From Rhizobium skierniewicense (GTDB lineage: Bacteria; Pseudomonadota; Alphaproteobacteria; Rhizobiales; Rhizobiaceae): a stretch of 64,000 bases of DNA. How positions within the stretch are numbered: position 1 is the stretch's first letter; each line of letters opens with the position of its first letter. The position numbers and the translations under genes are program-made. The notes under the pieces are model-generated. The model saw only the letters and a program-made list of their open reading frames with translations, was not told the origin of the DNA and ran no database searches. Of this stretch, positions 24,692-34,301 are shown piece after piece. Location: contig NZ_JACIDV010000005.1 in NCBI RefSeq assembly GCF_014196515.1, forward strand, positions 306,560-370,559. Reading direction: 5' to 3'.

Positions 24692-26173
24692 TCAGCTGAC
24701 GAGTTTGTTTTGCAGATAAAGTTCAAGCGTTTCAGCCGTACCCTTCTCCCACAACGTCTTCAAGGCATGGGCAAAGCGTTTCTGGAACAGCTCGGATTTG
24801 GCAACCTCGCCGAAAATATCGTCGAGCGCGAGAAACGCCATCGGATCGTCCTTGGCCTTGGTGGCAGCAGCTTGAAGGCGCTCGGCACTGGCATCGTTGA
24901 AGACGATGTTTGCACCGCTATCGGACGTGCCATGGAAGTAACGGCACCACAGCGCCGAGACCAGCGAGAGACCGACGATATCATCGCCCTTTGCCAGACG
25001 ATCGGACGTAGATGGCAGGATGAATTTTGGCTGACGGTTGGAGCCATCCTGCGCTAAGCGCGGAATGGTATCGCCGATCTTGGGGTTGAGGAAGCGGCGT
25101 TCAATGAGGTCGAAATAGTCGTTGAGATCTGTGTTGGGCACCGGCGGAATGATCGGGATGATTTCTTCCTTCTCCAGCTTGGCGAGGAAGGCGCGGATCA
25201 GCGGATGCTCCATCGCCTCATGCACGAAATGGATGTCGAGAAGGGCTGCAGGATAGGCAATTGCCGCATGGCCGCCATTAAGAATACGGATCTTCATATG
25301 CTCATAGGGCGCGACTTCGGGCACGAATTGCACCCCGACTTTTTCCAGCGCAGGACGACCCGCTGGGAAATTGTCTTCCATGACCCATTGCTTGAACTCT
25401 TCGCAGAAGACCGGCCAGTTGTCGTCAATGCCGAAATCATCGAGGGCGATATCACGTTCGCGCTGGCCGGTGGCAGGCGTGATGCGGTCCACCATGGAAT
25501 TGGGAAAGGCGACGGTTTCGCTGATCCAGTTGGCAAAAGCTGGATCGGACAGCGCCGCCACGCCAACGACGGCGTTCTTCGTGACCTTGCCATTATGCGG
25601 AATGTTGTCGCAGGACATCACGGTAAAGGGCTGGAGGCCCTTGTCCTTGCGAGCTCTCAGACCGGCGACGATGAGGCCGAAGACGGTCTTTGGTGCGGCG
25701 GGATTTTTGCCGTCTTCGGCAATGGCCGGATGCTGCGGATTGAACGCACCGGATGCATCAATGAAATAGCCGCCTTCGGTGATGGTCATCGAGACGATGC
25801 GGATTTTTGGGTCGGCCAGCTTTTCTATGGTGGCTGCGGTGTCACCGATCTGGAGAATGTCGACCATCGGGCCGGTCACGCGCGCGCCGGTGCGGTTGTT
25901 ATCCTGCTCCACCACCGTGGTCAGGAAATCCTGTGCCGCAAGCTTTTCACGCATGACGGCATCAGACGGCAGAACGCCTGCGCCGATGATGGCCCAATCG
26001 TGATCGGCACCGGTGTTGAACAGGTCATCCAGATAGATCGCCTGATGCGCCCTGTGGAAATTGCCCACGCCAAAATGCACGATACCGGGGACAAGGTCCG
26101 CGCGCGAATAGGACGGAACGGAGGCCGTTGCCTTGACCTGATCAAGCGTGGCGAGCGAGAGTTTTGATGTCAT
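24692..26173 (-). CDS. mtlK: Mannitol 2-dehydrogenase-type polyol dehydrogenase
   Basis: A 493-residue long-chain polyol dehydrogenase, NAD-dependent, oxidising D-mannitol to D-fructose (and often D-arabitol to D-xylulose). The N-terminal GVGNFHRAHQAIYLD holds the nucleotide motif and the family's catalytic trio K-x4-N-x2-H is present in MKIRILNGGHAAI. Length is normal for the family. GAGGATC precedes the ATG. It lies 85 bases after the transporter ATPase gene in a single operon with the polyol importer. Confidence 0.92.
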   Translation of the reverse strand: MTSKLSLATLDQVKATASVPSYSRADLVPGIVHFGVGNFHRAHQAIYLDDLFNTGADHDWAIIGAGVLPSDAVMREKLAAQDFLTTVVEQDNNRTGARVTGPMVDILQIGDTAATIEKLADPKIRIVSMTITEGGYFIDASGAFNPQHPAIAEDGKNPAAPKTVFGLIVAGLRARKDKGLQPFTVMSCDNIPHNGKVTKNAVVGVAALSDPAFANWISETVAFPNSMVDRITPATGQRERDIALDDFGIDDNWPVFCEEFKQWVMEDNFPAGRPALEKVGVQFVPEVAPYEHMKIRILNGGHAAIAYPAALLDIHFVHEAMEHPLIRAFLAKLEKEEIIPIIPPVPNTDLNDYFDLIERRFLNPKIGDTIPRLAQDGSNRQPKFILPSTSDRLAKGDDIVGLSLVSALWCRYFHGTSDSGANIVFNDASAERLQAAATKAKDDPMAFLALDDIFGEVAKSELFQKRFAHALKTLWEKGTAETLELYLQNKLVS

Positions 26174-26258
26174 GAGACGATCCTCGAATTTCCTGTCATG
26201 GAGCAGTCGCCTTGGCTAACCGCTGTTACAACCAGCATTGGGCGATGCGGTCCAGCCC

Positions 26259-27257
26259 TCAGAGGGCCAGACCGTTGCTATCGAACCTGTGGATTTTGGT
26301 ATCATCCGGCGTGATGAAAACGGTATCGCCATGCTGGCAGGCGAACTCGCCGCCCGCACGTGCGGTGATCATGCCGATCTCCTCGACATTGATGTGAATG
26401 AAGGTGTCGGAGCCCAGATGTTCGGCCACGGTGACCTTGCCCTGCCACAGACCGCTATCCTTCGACAGAAGCAGATGTTCCGGACGAACGCCGACCGTGT
26501 CGGCACTTTTGGCCTGCGCGTAAGCACCCTTGACGAAATTCATGCGCGGCGAGCCGATAAACCCTGCGACGAACAGGTTGCGCGGCGTCTTGTACAGCTC
26601 CATCGGCGAGCCGACCTGCTCGATATTGCCGCGATTGAGCACGACGATCTTGTCGGCCATGGTCATGGCTTCCACCTGATCATGCGTCACGTAGATCATC
26701 GTCGTCTTCAACGTGTTGTGCAGCTCGGAGATTTCCAACCGCATGGTGCCGCGAAGCGAGGCATCGAGGTTCGACAGGGGTTCATCGAACAGGAACGCCG
26801 AGGGTTCACGCACGATGGCGCGACCGATGGCTACACGCTGGCGCTGGCCGCCCGACAGCTGCGAGGGACGACGGTCGAGGTAATCCGTGAGGTTCAGTAC
26901 GCTTGCGGCATCGTTGACCTTCTTGTCGATCACGGCCTTGTCGAGCTTGGCCATTTTCAAGGGAAAGCCGATATTGTTGCGCACGCTCATATGCGGGTAG
27001 AGCGCATAGGACTGGAACACCATGGCAAGGCCTCGTTCGGCAGGTGCCTTTTCGGTGGCGTCCTTGCCGTCGATGATGATCTGGCCGCCGGTGACGTCTT
27101 CAAGACCGGCGATGAGGCGCAGAAGCGTGGACTTGCCGCAACCTGACGGGCCGACGAACACCACGAACTCGCCATTCTCGATATCGAGATTGATGGAGGG
27201 AATGACCTTGGCTTCACCGAAGACCTTGGAAACGTTTTTAAGGGAAATGCTGCCCAT
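26259..27257 (-). CDS. smoK: Polyol ABC transporter, ATP-binding protein
   Basis: A MalK-type ATPase (332 residues) that powers the polyol importer. Walker [17 protein letters not shown], signature [16 protein letters not shown], Walker [13 protein letters not shown], switch His in [10 protein letters not shown], and a C-terminal TOBE region from about 240 ([15 protein letters not shown]). The name follows the sorbitol/mannitol operon of related bacteria; it assumes the gene order, not measured substrate. Start ATG 27257 ([13 protein letters not shown]), 11 bases after the permease stop. Confidence 0.88.
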   Translation of the reverse strand: MGSISLKNVSKVFGEAKVIPSINLDIENGEFVVFVGPSGCGKSTLLRLIAGLEDVTGGQIIIDGKDATEKAPAERGLAMVFQSYALYPHMSVRNNIGFPLKMAKLDKAVIDKKVNDAASVLNLTDYLDRRPSQLSGGQRQRVAIGRAIVREPSAFLFDEPLSNLDASLRGTMRLEISELHNTLKTTMIYVTHDQVEAMTMADKIVVLNRGNIEQVGSPMELYKTPRNLFVAGFIGSPRMNFVKGAYAQAKSADTVGVRPEHLLLSKDSGLWQGKVTVAEHLGSDTFIHINVEEIGMITARAGGEFACQHGDTVFITPDDTKIHRFDSNGLAL

Positions 27258-27268
27258 TTTCTTATTCC

Positions 27269-28093
27269 TTATTTCACCGCGCCAAAAGTGAGGCCGCGAA
27301 CGAGTTGTTTCTGGGAGAACCAGCCCAGCACGAGGATCGGCGCAATCGCCATCATCGAAGCGGCAGACAGCTTCGCCCAGAACAGACCTTGCGGGCTGGA
27401 GAAGGAGGCGATGAAGGCCGTCAGCGGTGCTGCATTGGTCGTCGTGAGACGAATGGTCCAGAAGGACTCGTTCCACGCCAGAATGATGTTGAGAAGCAGA
27501 GTGGAGGCAATGCCGGGGATCGCCATCGGCGTCAGCACATAGACGATCTCGTTCCACAGGGACGCACCGTCCATGCGAGACGCTTCAAGGATTTCACCCG
27601 GAATTTCCCGAAAATATGTGTAGAGCATCCACACCACGATCGGCAGATTGATGAAGGTGAGCATGATGGTGAGGCCGATGCGGGTATCGAGCAGACCGGC
27701 ATTGCGGAAGATCAGATAGATCGGCACCAGCACCGCCACCGCAGGCATCATCTTGGTGGAGAGCATCCACATCAGAATATCCTTGGTCCGTTTGGTGGGC
27801 GAAAACGCCATGGCCCATGCTGCCGGAATGGCGATGATCAGCGCAAAGATCGTCGAACCGACCGACAGGATCACCGAGTTCATGAACGGCTTGAAATAAT
27901 CCCGCTGCGTATTGACGGTGATGTAGTTTTCAAACGTGCCCGATGGCCACAGGCTGAACCCCGCAATGGCTTCCGGCTCCGTCTTCAGCGATGTTAGGAA
28001 CGCATAGAGGATGGGGAAGAACAGCAGGAGGGCGATGACCCAGGCGGCGATGGTGAAGCCGATGCGGGAGCGTGTCGAGACTTTGCGAGCCAT
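27269..28093 (-). CDS. smoG: Polyol ABC transporter, permease (MalG-like)
   Basis: A 274-residue inner-membrane permease with six hydrophobic segments. The coupling helix motif is in [20 protein letters not shown], then [29 protein letters not shown] lies before its ATG. It follows smoF by 11 bases. Confidence 0.9.
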   Translation of the reverse strand: MARKVSTRSRIGFTIAAWVIALLLFFPILYAFLTSLKTEPEAIAGFSLWPSGTFENYITVNTQRDYFKPFMNSVILSVGSTIFALIIAIPAAWAMAFSPTKRTKDILMWMLSTKMMPAVAVLVPIYLIFRNAGLLDTRIGLTIMLTFINLPIVVWMLYTYFREIPGEILEASRMDGASLWNEIVYVLTPMAIPGIASTLLLNIILAWNESFWTIRLTTTNAAPLTAFIASFSSPQGLFWAKLSAASMMAIAPILVLGWFSQKQLVRGLTFGAVK

Positions 28094-28104
28094 GATCCTG
28101 TCTC

Positions 28105-28977
28105 CTATCGATCGAGGTTCTTGCCGACGGCGCGCATCAGGAAGATGGCGACGACGTTTGCAAGGATGACGGCGATGATGCCACCGGCGGATGCTCCACC
28201 CACATCATAGCCCAAGAGCGCCGTGCGGTAGATGAGGAAGGCGAGATTGGTCGAGGCGTAGCCCGGTCCACCATTGGTGGTGACGAGGATTTCCGCGTAG
28301 ACGCCGAGCAGGAAGATGGTCTGGATGAGAATGACGACCGTGATGGCGCGCGCCAGGTGCGGCAGCGTCAGATAGATGAAGCGGCTGAAGAAGCTCGCGC
28401 CATCCATTTCGGCGGCTTCCTTCTGTTCGCCATCCAGCGACTGAAGGGCTGTCAAAAGGATCAGTGTTGCAAAGGGCAACCACTGCCATGCCACGATGAT
28501 GACGATGGACAGCAGCGGAAACTGCGAGAACCAGTCGATCGGCTGAAAGCCGAAGAACCGGTTCAGGTCCGCCAACACCCCGTACCCGGGATGCATGATC
28601 ATGTTCTTCCACACGAGAGCTGCGACCGGCGGCATGACGAAAAACGGCGAGATGACCAGAATGCGCACGATGCCCTGGCCGAAAATCGGCTGATCCAGCA
28701 ACAGAGCAATGCCGATCCCACCGATGACGGTGATCATCAGCACGCCGCCGACGATGACAAGCGTGTTCCAGATGGACTGGAAGAAAGCCGGGTCGGTGTA
28801 GAAATACTGATAATTGAACAGGCCAGCAAAGCTGACATTGGACGGGTTCAGAAGATTGTAGTTCTGAAACGAATACCAGAGCGTCATCGACAGTGGCACG
28901 ATCATCCAGACCAGAAGCAGGATGACCGACGGCGCCATCATCAGCCGCGCCAGATTTTTGGTGTTTTGCGTCGCCAT
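28105..28977 (-). CDS. smoF: Polyol ABC transporter, permease (MalF-like)
   Basis: A 290-residue permease with six hydrophobic segments, beginning MATQNTKNLARLMMAPSVIL. The coupling motif is EQKEAAEMDGASFFSRFIYL, TLPHLARAITVVILIQTIFL. The ATG at 28977 with AGGAAG upstream is chosen; longer in-frame starts run into the palindromic repeat and are unlikely. Confidence 0.9.
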   Translation of the reverse strand: MATQNTKNLARLMMAPSVILLLVWMIVPLSMTLWYSFQNYNLLNPSNVSFAGLFNYQYFYTDPAFFQSIWNTLVIVGGVLMITVIGGIGIALLLDQPIFGQGIVRILVISPFFVMPPVAALVWKNMIMHPGYGVLADLNRFFGFQPIDWFSQFPLLSIVIIVAWQWLPFATLILLTALQSLDGEQKEAAEMDGASFFSRFIYLTLPHLARAITVVILIQTIFLLGVYAEILVTTNGGPGYASTNLAFLIYRTALLGYDVGGASAGGIIAVILANVVAIFLMRAVGKNLDR

Positions 28978-29015
28978 CGGATGGCTTCCTCCGCCCTCTG
29001 AGCATGGTGTCGAAG

Positions 29016-29152
29016 ACCCCCTCTGGCCTGCCGGCCATCTCCCCCACAAGGGGGGAGAAACCGTGCCGCAAACGCCGAAGTTCACTCGGTGCGACAACGG
29101 TGCGGCGGATAAAGCCCCTCCCCCTTGTGGGGAGGGGTTGGGGAGGGGATTT
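29016..29152. repeat. Rhizobial palindromic intergenic repeat, copy B
   Basis: Left arm CCCCCTCTGGCCTGCCGGCC, ATCTCCCCCACAAGGGGGGA; right arm CCCCTCCCCCTTGTGGGGAG, GGGTTGGGGAGGGGA. It fills the gap between the binding-protein gene and the first permease gene of the polyol operon, where it could protect the upstream mRNA and lower expression of the permease genes. Related to the copies at 283-439 and 50790-50945, though the right arm is more diverged. Confidence 0.65.
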
Positions 29153-29223
29153 CACAGAAACATAACGGCTTTGAATATATGCGCCGCCCGGCCCTCAGAG
29201 CCGGACGGCGATCTTCGGGAGGA

Positions 29224-30537
29224 TTACTTGATATATCCCGAGCGCGTCATTTCGCGCGTGGCCGTGGACTGGGCGCTGGCGAGAGCATCATCAACGCTGG
29301 ACTGACCAGCAACAACCGCCGAAAACAGCTGACCGACCGTGGTGCCCAGAGACTGAAACTCGGGGATCGCCACGAACTGGCCGCCCGTGTAAGGCACCGG
29401 CTTGACGGTTGGCTTGGTGATGTCGGCAGCGTTCATGGCAGCCAGCGTCGGCGCTGCAAAGCCTGCGGCCTTTTCGTAGTCCGCATTCTTGTAGAGCGAG
29501 GTGCGGGTGCCTGGGGGAACGTTGGCCCAGCCATCCTTGGAAGCGACGAGCTGCGTGTATTCCTTGCTGGTTGCCCAGGCGATGAACTTCTCAGCGGCTT
29601 CCGCCTTCTGCGAGCTCTTCGGAATGGCAAGGTTCCAGGACCAGAGCCAATTGCCGTGGTTCTTCATCTCACCATGCGTCGGGAACAGCGCATAGCCCAC
29701 CTGGTCGGCAACCTTGCTGTCCTTCGGGTTGGACACGAAGGATGCAGCCACCGTGGCGTCGATCCACATGCCGCATTTGCCCTGCTGGAACAGCGTCAGG
29801 TTTTCGTTGAAGCCGTTGGAGGAGGCACCGGCAGGACCGGCATCCTTCATCAGGTCCACGTAGAACTGAAGCGCGTTCTTCCACTCAGGCTGATCGAACT
29901 GGGGCTTCCAGTTTTCATCGAACCAGCGACCACCAAACGAGTTGGTGAGGGCTGTGATGAAGGCCATGTTCTCACCCCAGCCAGCCTTGCCGCGAAGGCA
30001 CATGCCGTTCACGTCGGCCTTGCGGTCGGTGATCTTGCGGGCTGCGTCGCCAATGAATTCCCATGTCGGGTTTTCCGGCATCTTCAGACCTGCTTTTTCA
30101 AACAGATCCTTGCGATACATGATCATGGCGGATTCGCCATAGAAGGGTGCAGCGTACAGCTTGCTGTCGACAGTCAGACCACCCTTGATGGATGGCAGCA
30201 TGTCAGCGACATCATAGTTGTCGCCGAGCTTTTCGAGCGGCAGAAGCCAGCCCTGCTTGGCCCAGATCGGAACTTCGTAGTTGCCGATGGTCATGATGTC
30301 GTACTGGCCGCCATTGGTGGCGATATCGGTGGTGACGCGTTCACGCAGGACGTTTTCTTCCAGCGTGACCCACTCGACCTGAATGTCAGGATTTTTGGCG
30401 GTGAATTCGGATGTCAGTCCCTGCATGCGGATCATGTCGCCATTGTTGACGGTGGCGATGGTCAGCGTTTCTGCGGAAGCGAGGCCAGAAAAAGCGAGAG
30501 CCGAGCACGCGCCCAGCAGAAGTGTCTTCAAAGTCAT
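29224..30537 (-). CDS. smoE: Polyol ABC transporter, substrate-binding protein
   Basis: A 437-residue periplasmic protein of the sugar-binding family 1. Signal peptide KTLLLGACSALAFSGLASAE, then ETLTIATVNNGDMIRMQGLT as mature start. Middle segments GGQYDIMTIGNYEVPIWAKQ and YAAPFYGESAMIMYRKDLFE are typical for polyol (sorbitol/mannitol) binders. GGGAGGAAGATC before the ATG is a strong ribosome site. It is the first gene of the importer operon, behind an inverted-repeat operator candidate. Confidence 0.9.
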   Translation of the reverse strand: MTLKTLLLGACSALAFSGLASAETLTIATVNNGDMIRMQGLTSEFTAKNPDIQVEWVTLEENVLRERVTTDIATNGGQYDIMTIGNYEVPIWAKQGWLLPLEKLGDNYDVADMLPSIKGGLTVDSKLYAAPFYGESAMIMYRKDLFEKAGLKMPENPTWEFIGDAARKITDRKADVNGMCLRGKAGWGENMAFITALTNSFGGRWFDENWKPQFDQPEWKNALQFYVDLMKDAGPAGASSNGFNENLTLFQQGKCGMWIDATVAASFVSNPKDSKVADQVGYALFPTHGEMKNHGNWLWSWNLAIPKSSQKAEAAEKFIAWATSKEYTQLVASKDGWANVPPGTRTSLYKNADYEKAAGFAAPTLAAMNAADITKPTVKPVPYTGGQFVAIPEFQSLGTTVGQLFSAVVAGQSSVDDALASAQSTATREMTRSGYIK

Positions 30538-30561
30538 GATCTTCCTCCCAGAAGAAGTTAT

Positions 30562-30594
30562 TGAGCATTCGCTTTGCTCTAGGGCAAATACTCA
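30562..30594. promoter_or_regulatory. Inverted-repeat operator candidate upstream of smoE
   Basis: TGAGCATTCGC at 30562-30572 and GCAAATACTCA at 30584-30594 are inverted copies matching at nine of eleven bases, 11 bases apart. The right arm recurs exactly at 30692-30702. The likely binding partner is the SorC-family regulator encoded just upstream. Confidence 0.55.
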
Positions 30595-30680
30595 CTTATG
30601 AGAGGCAAAAGTCAAGCACCTACCTGCGCTGCGATGCACAAGGATTATCTAACATACTGGTTTTAAAGTGATATTTCTGC

Positions 30681-31634
30681 TCACTTCGCGAGCAAATACT
30701 CAGCAGAGACTTCGTCGGTAATGATGCCGTTCAACAGGCCACCCCGAAGAGCACCGAGAATGGCGGGCGATTTTTGCTTGCCCTGCGCAATACCGATCAC
30801 CGTGCTCGTCTCGCGTGGCGGCAGGGGAACGGAGGCGACACGATCATTGATCGGCGTCTCCAGAATCCGGCCATCCCGGTCGAAGGACCAGCCGCAAATC
30901 TCACCCGCACCACCCTTGGCGATGAGGTCGCGCATCTCCTGAACCTCGAGAAAACCATCGACGCAGAGCGGAGCGTCCTCTGCCAGTTGACCGACACCGA
31001 CGAAAGTGACGTTGGCGGCAGCACCCAGCGCCAATGTGGAGCGCACCATCGACTGGTCGTGCAGCAATTCCCGTTCTTCTGCCGACGAACAGAGAACCGG
31101 CAGCGGCATCGGGAAATGCCGCGCCTTGATGGCATCCGCCATGCTGAAAATGACGTTGTAATAGGCGGCAGAACCGTCCGGTCCGATATTGCCGGTGAGC
31201 GAGACGATGCGGTGTTGCGGACATTCCATCGGCGGCAACTGGTCGACCGCCGCTTTCAGCGTTCGTCCGGTGCCGATAGCGAGAACGATGGGGTCTGACT
31301 TGCGCAGCCAGCGTTCGATTTCAGCCGCCCCCGCCTCGGCAATGCCCACGGTGGAGGATGTGCCTGCCGGATCGCTCGGCACCACTTCCACATACTTCAA
31401 AGAAAACCGCTCGCGCAGGGCCTCGCTTTTTTCGAGGCAGGCGGCAATAGGGTGGTCGAGGCGTACCTTGATCAGCCGTTCGGTGACCGCCAGCGAAACA
31501 AGCCGCTGCGCCGACTGGCGGGAGATGCCCATGGCACTGGCAATCTCGTCTTGCGTGCGGCCCGCAACGTAATAAAGCCACCCGGCTCTCGCCGCGTCGT
31601 CTAGCCGTCCACCGGTTTCGGATCGTCTGGCCAT
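30681..31634 (-). CDS. SorC-family regulator of the polyol operon
   Basis: A 317-residue regulator: AARAGWLYYVAGRTQDEIAS, AMGISRQSAQRLVSLAVTE is the helix-turn-helix, and the C-terminal sugar-binding domain includes LAIGTGRTLKAAVDQLPP and RIVSLTGNIGPDGSAAYYNV. It lies 143 bases upstream of smoE in the same direction, so it is the likely controller of the polyol genes. Such proteins are often activators that respond to a polyol or its phosphate. The ATG at 31634 has GAGGGCAGG upstream. Its last codons contain a copy of the operator half-site found upstream of smoE. Confidence 0.85.
   Translation of the reverse strand: MARRSETGGRLDDAARAGWLYYVAGRTQDEIASAMGISRQSAQRLVSLAVTERLIKVRLDHPIAACLEKSEALRERFSLKYVEVVPSDPAGTSSTVGIAEAGAAEIERWLRKSDPIVLAIGTGRTLKAAVDQLPPMECPQHRIVSLTGNIGPDGSAAYYNVIFSMADAIKARHFPMPLPVLCSSAEERELLHDQSMVRSTLALGAAANVTFVGVGQLAEDAPLCVDGFLEVQEMRDLIAKGGAGEICGWSFDRDGRILETPINDRVASVPLPPRETSTVIGIAQGKQKSPAILGALRGGLLNGIITDEVSAEYLLAK
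30692..30702. promoter_or_regulatory. Second copy of the smoE operator half-site
   Basis: GCAAATACTCA, identical to 30584-30594 and 108 bases from it, within the 3' end of the regulator gene. A poorer left arm (TGATATTTCTGC) lies at 30669-30680. It may be an auxiliary site for looping or a chance match. Confidence 0.3.
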
Positions 31635-31708
31635 ATGCCTGCCCTCACGTCGCATTTCCACTGTGCTGACATTTTTCTAGAGCCGATGTCAAACGCGGCA
31701 AGGCACGC

Positions 31709-32392
31709 TCACCCCAGCAATGGTCCGACCACGAAATAAAGCGCGGCTTTGACAATGCCGTAAATCACGCCACTGACGACAGCCACCGAGGTCACAGCGA
31801 GAACACCGCCGATCAGCGCGAAGAGACCATCCCGCTCCAGAAGAGCGAAGGAAAAACAGCCGATCGCGATGGCAGGCAAAATGTTGCCGAGCGGGATTGG
31901 CAAAGCCAGGATGACGGCGAGAACCAGGCAAATGAGGCCGATAACGCGCTCGAACACCGGCGATAACAGACCCTCCAAGCGTGGCTTGAGAAGTTTCTGA
32001 ACCCGCAGCAGAACCGGGACGATCTTTTGGACGACGCGGGCAAAATCTTCCCGTGCCAATGACCGTTCGGAGATGACACGGGGGAGCCACGGGTTCTTAC
32101 CGGCAAACAGTTGTGCTGCCAGAAACACCAGCGGCGTGCCTGTGATGGCAGATGTGCCTGGTGGTGTCGGCACGATGTTGGGGAGAGCAAAGACCAGCAT
32201 CAACGCGCCAAAGGCACGGTCGCCCATGGCGGACAAGAGATCGCCAACGGAGATGCGGGTGCGGCTTTCATCACCAGCAAGCGCGTGCAGAATATCGACA
32301 AGGCCGACTTTTGGCGTGGCGGGTTCCGTCAATGCCGGATCGGCATCATCGACCGAACCGCAGAGAGCAGGATTATCCGACAGGCGCAGCAT
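31709..32392 (-). CDS. exoD: ExoD-family membrane protein
   Basis: A 227-residue protein with about four or five hydrophobic segments; GDRAFGALMLVFALPNIVPT, PPGTSAITGTPLVFLAAQLF and VILALPIPLGNILPAIAIGC are hallmarks of the ExoD family, first linked to exopolysaccharide production and alkali tolerance in rhizobia. How it acts is not established. It has no operon partners of related function; the neighbours are the polyol regulator and a peptide importer. Confidence 0.85.
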   Translation of the reverse strand: MLRLSDNPALCGSVDDADPALTEPATPKVGLVDILHALAGDESRTRISVGDLLSAMGDRAFGALMLVFALPNIVPTPPGTSAITGTPLVFLAAQLFAGKNPWLPRVISERSLAREDFARVVQKIVPVLLRVQKLLKPRLEGLLSPVFERVIGLICLVLAVILALPIPLGNILPAIAIGCFSFALLERDGLFALIGGVLAVTSVAVVSGVIYGIVKAALYFVVGPLLG

Positions 32393-32480
32393 AGGTTTTC
32401 AACTCCAGGATTATGGTCCCGCTGTAACAGAACAATGGCGGCAGCAATACGACAAGACGCTGAGATTGTCGTTGTTTCCA

Positions 32481-33302
32481 CTAGTGCCGCAGTCTCGGGT
32501 CGAGCCGATCGCGAAGGCCATCTCCCAGCAGATTGAAGCCGAGAACCGCCAGCGCGATCGCAAGCCCCGGCAAAATGGCAAGCCAAGGCGCAAGCGACAG
32601 ATAGGTCTGCGCGTCCCACAACATCCGCCCCCAGGTGGGCGCGGGTGGTGGCATGCCGAGACCGAGAAAGCTCAACCCCGCCTCGGTCAGGATCGCAAGC
32701 CCCAGCTGGATGCTGACCTGCACGATGATGAGGTTGGTCAGGTTCGGCAGGATATGGGTAACCGTGATCCCGCCCCTGCTTCGCCCCAGACTTTCCGCTG
32801 CCAGCACAAAATCCCGCGCCCATAATTGCAGGGCCGCCGCGCAGGTCAGGCGCGCAAAGACCGGCACCATGAAGGTGGCGATGGCGACGATGGCGGTGAA
32901 GCGACCGGAACCGATGAAGGCGCCGAGCATCATGGCTGAGAGGATGGGTGGCAGCGCAAAGATGATATCGCAAAGGCGCATCAGCAAAGCTTCGACGACA
33001 CCGCGCCGGGCAGCCGCAAAAATGCCGACCAGCGTGCCAATGGTGGCCCCGATGGCAACAGCAAGGACGGCGGTGGACAGCGAGTTCCACGCCCCGACCA
33101 TCAGCATGGAGAGAAGATCGCGGCCGAATTGATCCGTTCCCAGCAGACCATGCGCCAGCGGCGGCCTGAGCTTGGCGGCAATCTGCATTTTCGTCGGCAC
33201 CTGCGGCGTCCAGACGAGGGATAGCAGCGCGATGGCGACCAGAGCACCGGTGATGGTGGCGCCAGACAGAAGGGTGCCATTGCGGATATTGAAACGTCTC
33301 AT
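32481..33302 (-). CDS. Peptide-type ABC transporter, permease (DppC-like), system 1
   Basis: A 273-residue permease: one N-terminal helix followed by five more. HGLLGTDQFGRDLLSMLMVG is the DppC N-terminal hallmark, and the coupling region is VLAAESLGRSRGGITVTHIL, PNLTNLIIVQ. It overlaps the stop of the partner permease by four bases. No ATPase gene lies in this set, so it must share one, possibly from the next system. Confidence 0.88.
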   Translation of the reverse strand: MRRFNIRNGTLLSGATITGALVAIALLSLVWTPQVPTKMQIAAKLRPPLAHGLLGTDQFGRDLLSMLMVGAWNSLSTAVLAVAIGATIGTLVGIFAAARRGVVEALLMRLCDIIFALPPILSAMMLGAFIGSGRFTAIVAIATFMVPVFARLTCAAALQLWARDFVLAAESLGRSRGGITVTHILPNLTNLIIVQVSIQLGLAILTEAGLSFLGLGMPPPAPTWGRMLWDAQTYLSLAPWLAILPGLAIALAVLGFNLLGDGLRDRLDPRLRH

Positions 33303-34249
33303 GCGGCACGCGCCCGCAAGCGCGGATCGATCAGCAGGTAGGCCATATCAACGAGAAAATTCATGGATATGACCAGCGCGCAGAAGAACAGCACGACCGA
33401 TTGCATAACAACGATATCGCGCTGCGTCAGCGCCTGAAAGGCAAGGCGCCCGAGGCCGGGAAGATTGAAGACGTTTTCCACCAGAACCGTGCCAGCGATC
33501 AGGAACGTGAATTGCAGGCCGACCATGGTGATGACGGGGATGAGCGCATTGGGTAGGACGTGCTTCCACAGTGTGGCGGTTTCACCGATGCCCTTGGCCC
33601 TGACGGTGCGCACGAAATCCTCGCTCATCACCTCCAGCATGGCCGAGCGGCAGACCCGCGTCAGAACACCGGCCTGAGAAAAGGCGAGCGCCACCGCTGG
33701 AAGCACCAGCGCCTTCGATGCGGCAACGAACCCCGCCTGCCAGCCGGGAAAACCGCCCGCTGGCATCCACCCAAGCGTGGTGGAAAAAACGAGGATCAGC
33801 AAAAGTCCCACCCAGAAGCCGGGAACGGCGATGCCCGCATGGGAAAACAGGCCGCAGAAACGATCGATCACCCCTCCCCTGTATCGCGCGGCCATGACAC
33901 CAAGTGGCACGGCGATGAGAATGGAAAGGGTGATGGCGATGCACGCCAGTGGCAACGTGACCGCAAGCCTGTCAAGGATCAACCCCGCCACCGGTACGCC
34001 ATAGGTATAGGATTGCCCGAGATCGCCATGCGCCATGGCTGCCAGCCATGAGACGTAGCGCAGCACCAGCGGCTGATCGAGACCCATCTGTTTTTGCAGC
34101 GCCGCCAGCGTATCGGGGCTTGCCGATGTGCCGAGCATGATGGCGGCCGGATCCCCTGGTAACAGACCCATGACGGTGTAGATCAGGAAGGATACGGCGA
34201 GCAGCGTAAAGAAAAGACCGAGAAGGCGTTTGAGGATGAGGGCGATCAT
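33299..34249 (-). CDS. Peptide-type ABC transporter, permease (DppB-like), system 1
   Basis: A 316-residue permease with six hydrophobic segments, beginning with FFTLLAVSFLIYTVMGLLPG, DPAAIMLG, typical for DppB/OppB. The coupling motif is VRTVRAKGIGETATLWKHVL, PNALIPVITM. It lies 52 bases after the binding-protein gene and overlaps the next permease by four bases. Confidence 0.9.
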   Translation of the reverse strand: MIALILKRLLGLFFTLLAVSFLIYTVMGLLPGDPAAIMLGTSASPDTLAALQKQMGLDQPLVLRYVSWLAAMAHGDLGQSYTYGVPVAGLILDRLAVTLPLACIAITLSILIAVPLGVMAARYRGGVIDRFCGLFSHAGIAVPGFWVGLLLILVFSTTLGWMPAGGFPGWQAGFVAASKALVLPAVALAFSQAGVLTRVCRSAMLEVMSEDFVRTVRAKGIGETATLWKHVLPNALIPVITMVGLQFTFLIAGTVLVENVFNLPGLGRLAFQALTQRDIVVMQSVVLFFCALVISMNFLVDMAYLLIDPRLRARAA

Positions 34250-34301
34250 GGTGAGGCCCGGCCTGTAGGGCGGTGGGTGTGGCTATACTGCAAACACACC
34301 A

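Noticed and set aside
29125..30564. 479-codon open frame on the plus strand across smoE
   Set aside because: It is the reverse strand of a strongly supported binding-protein gene and has no recognisable feature.
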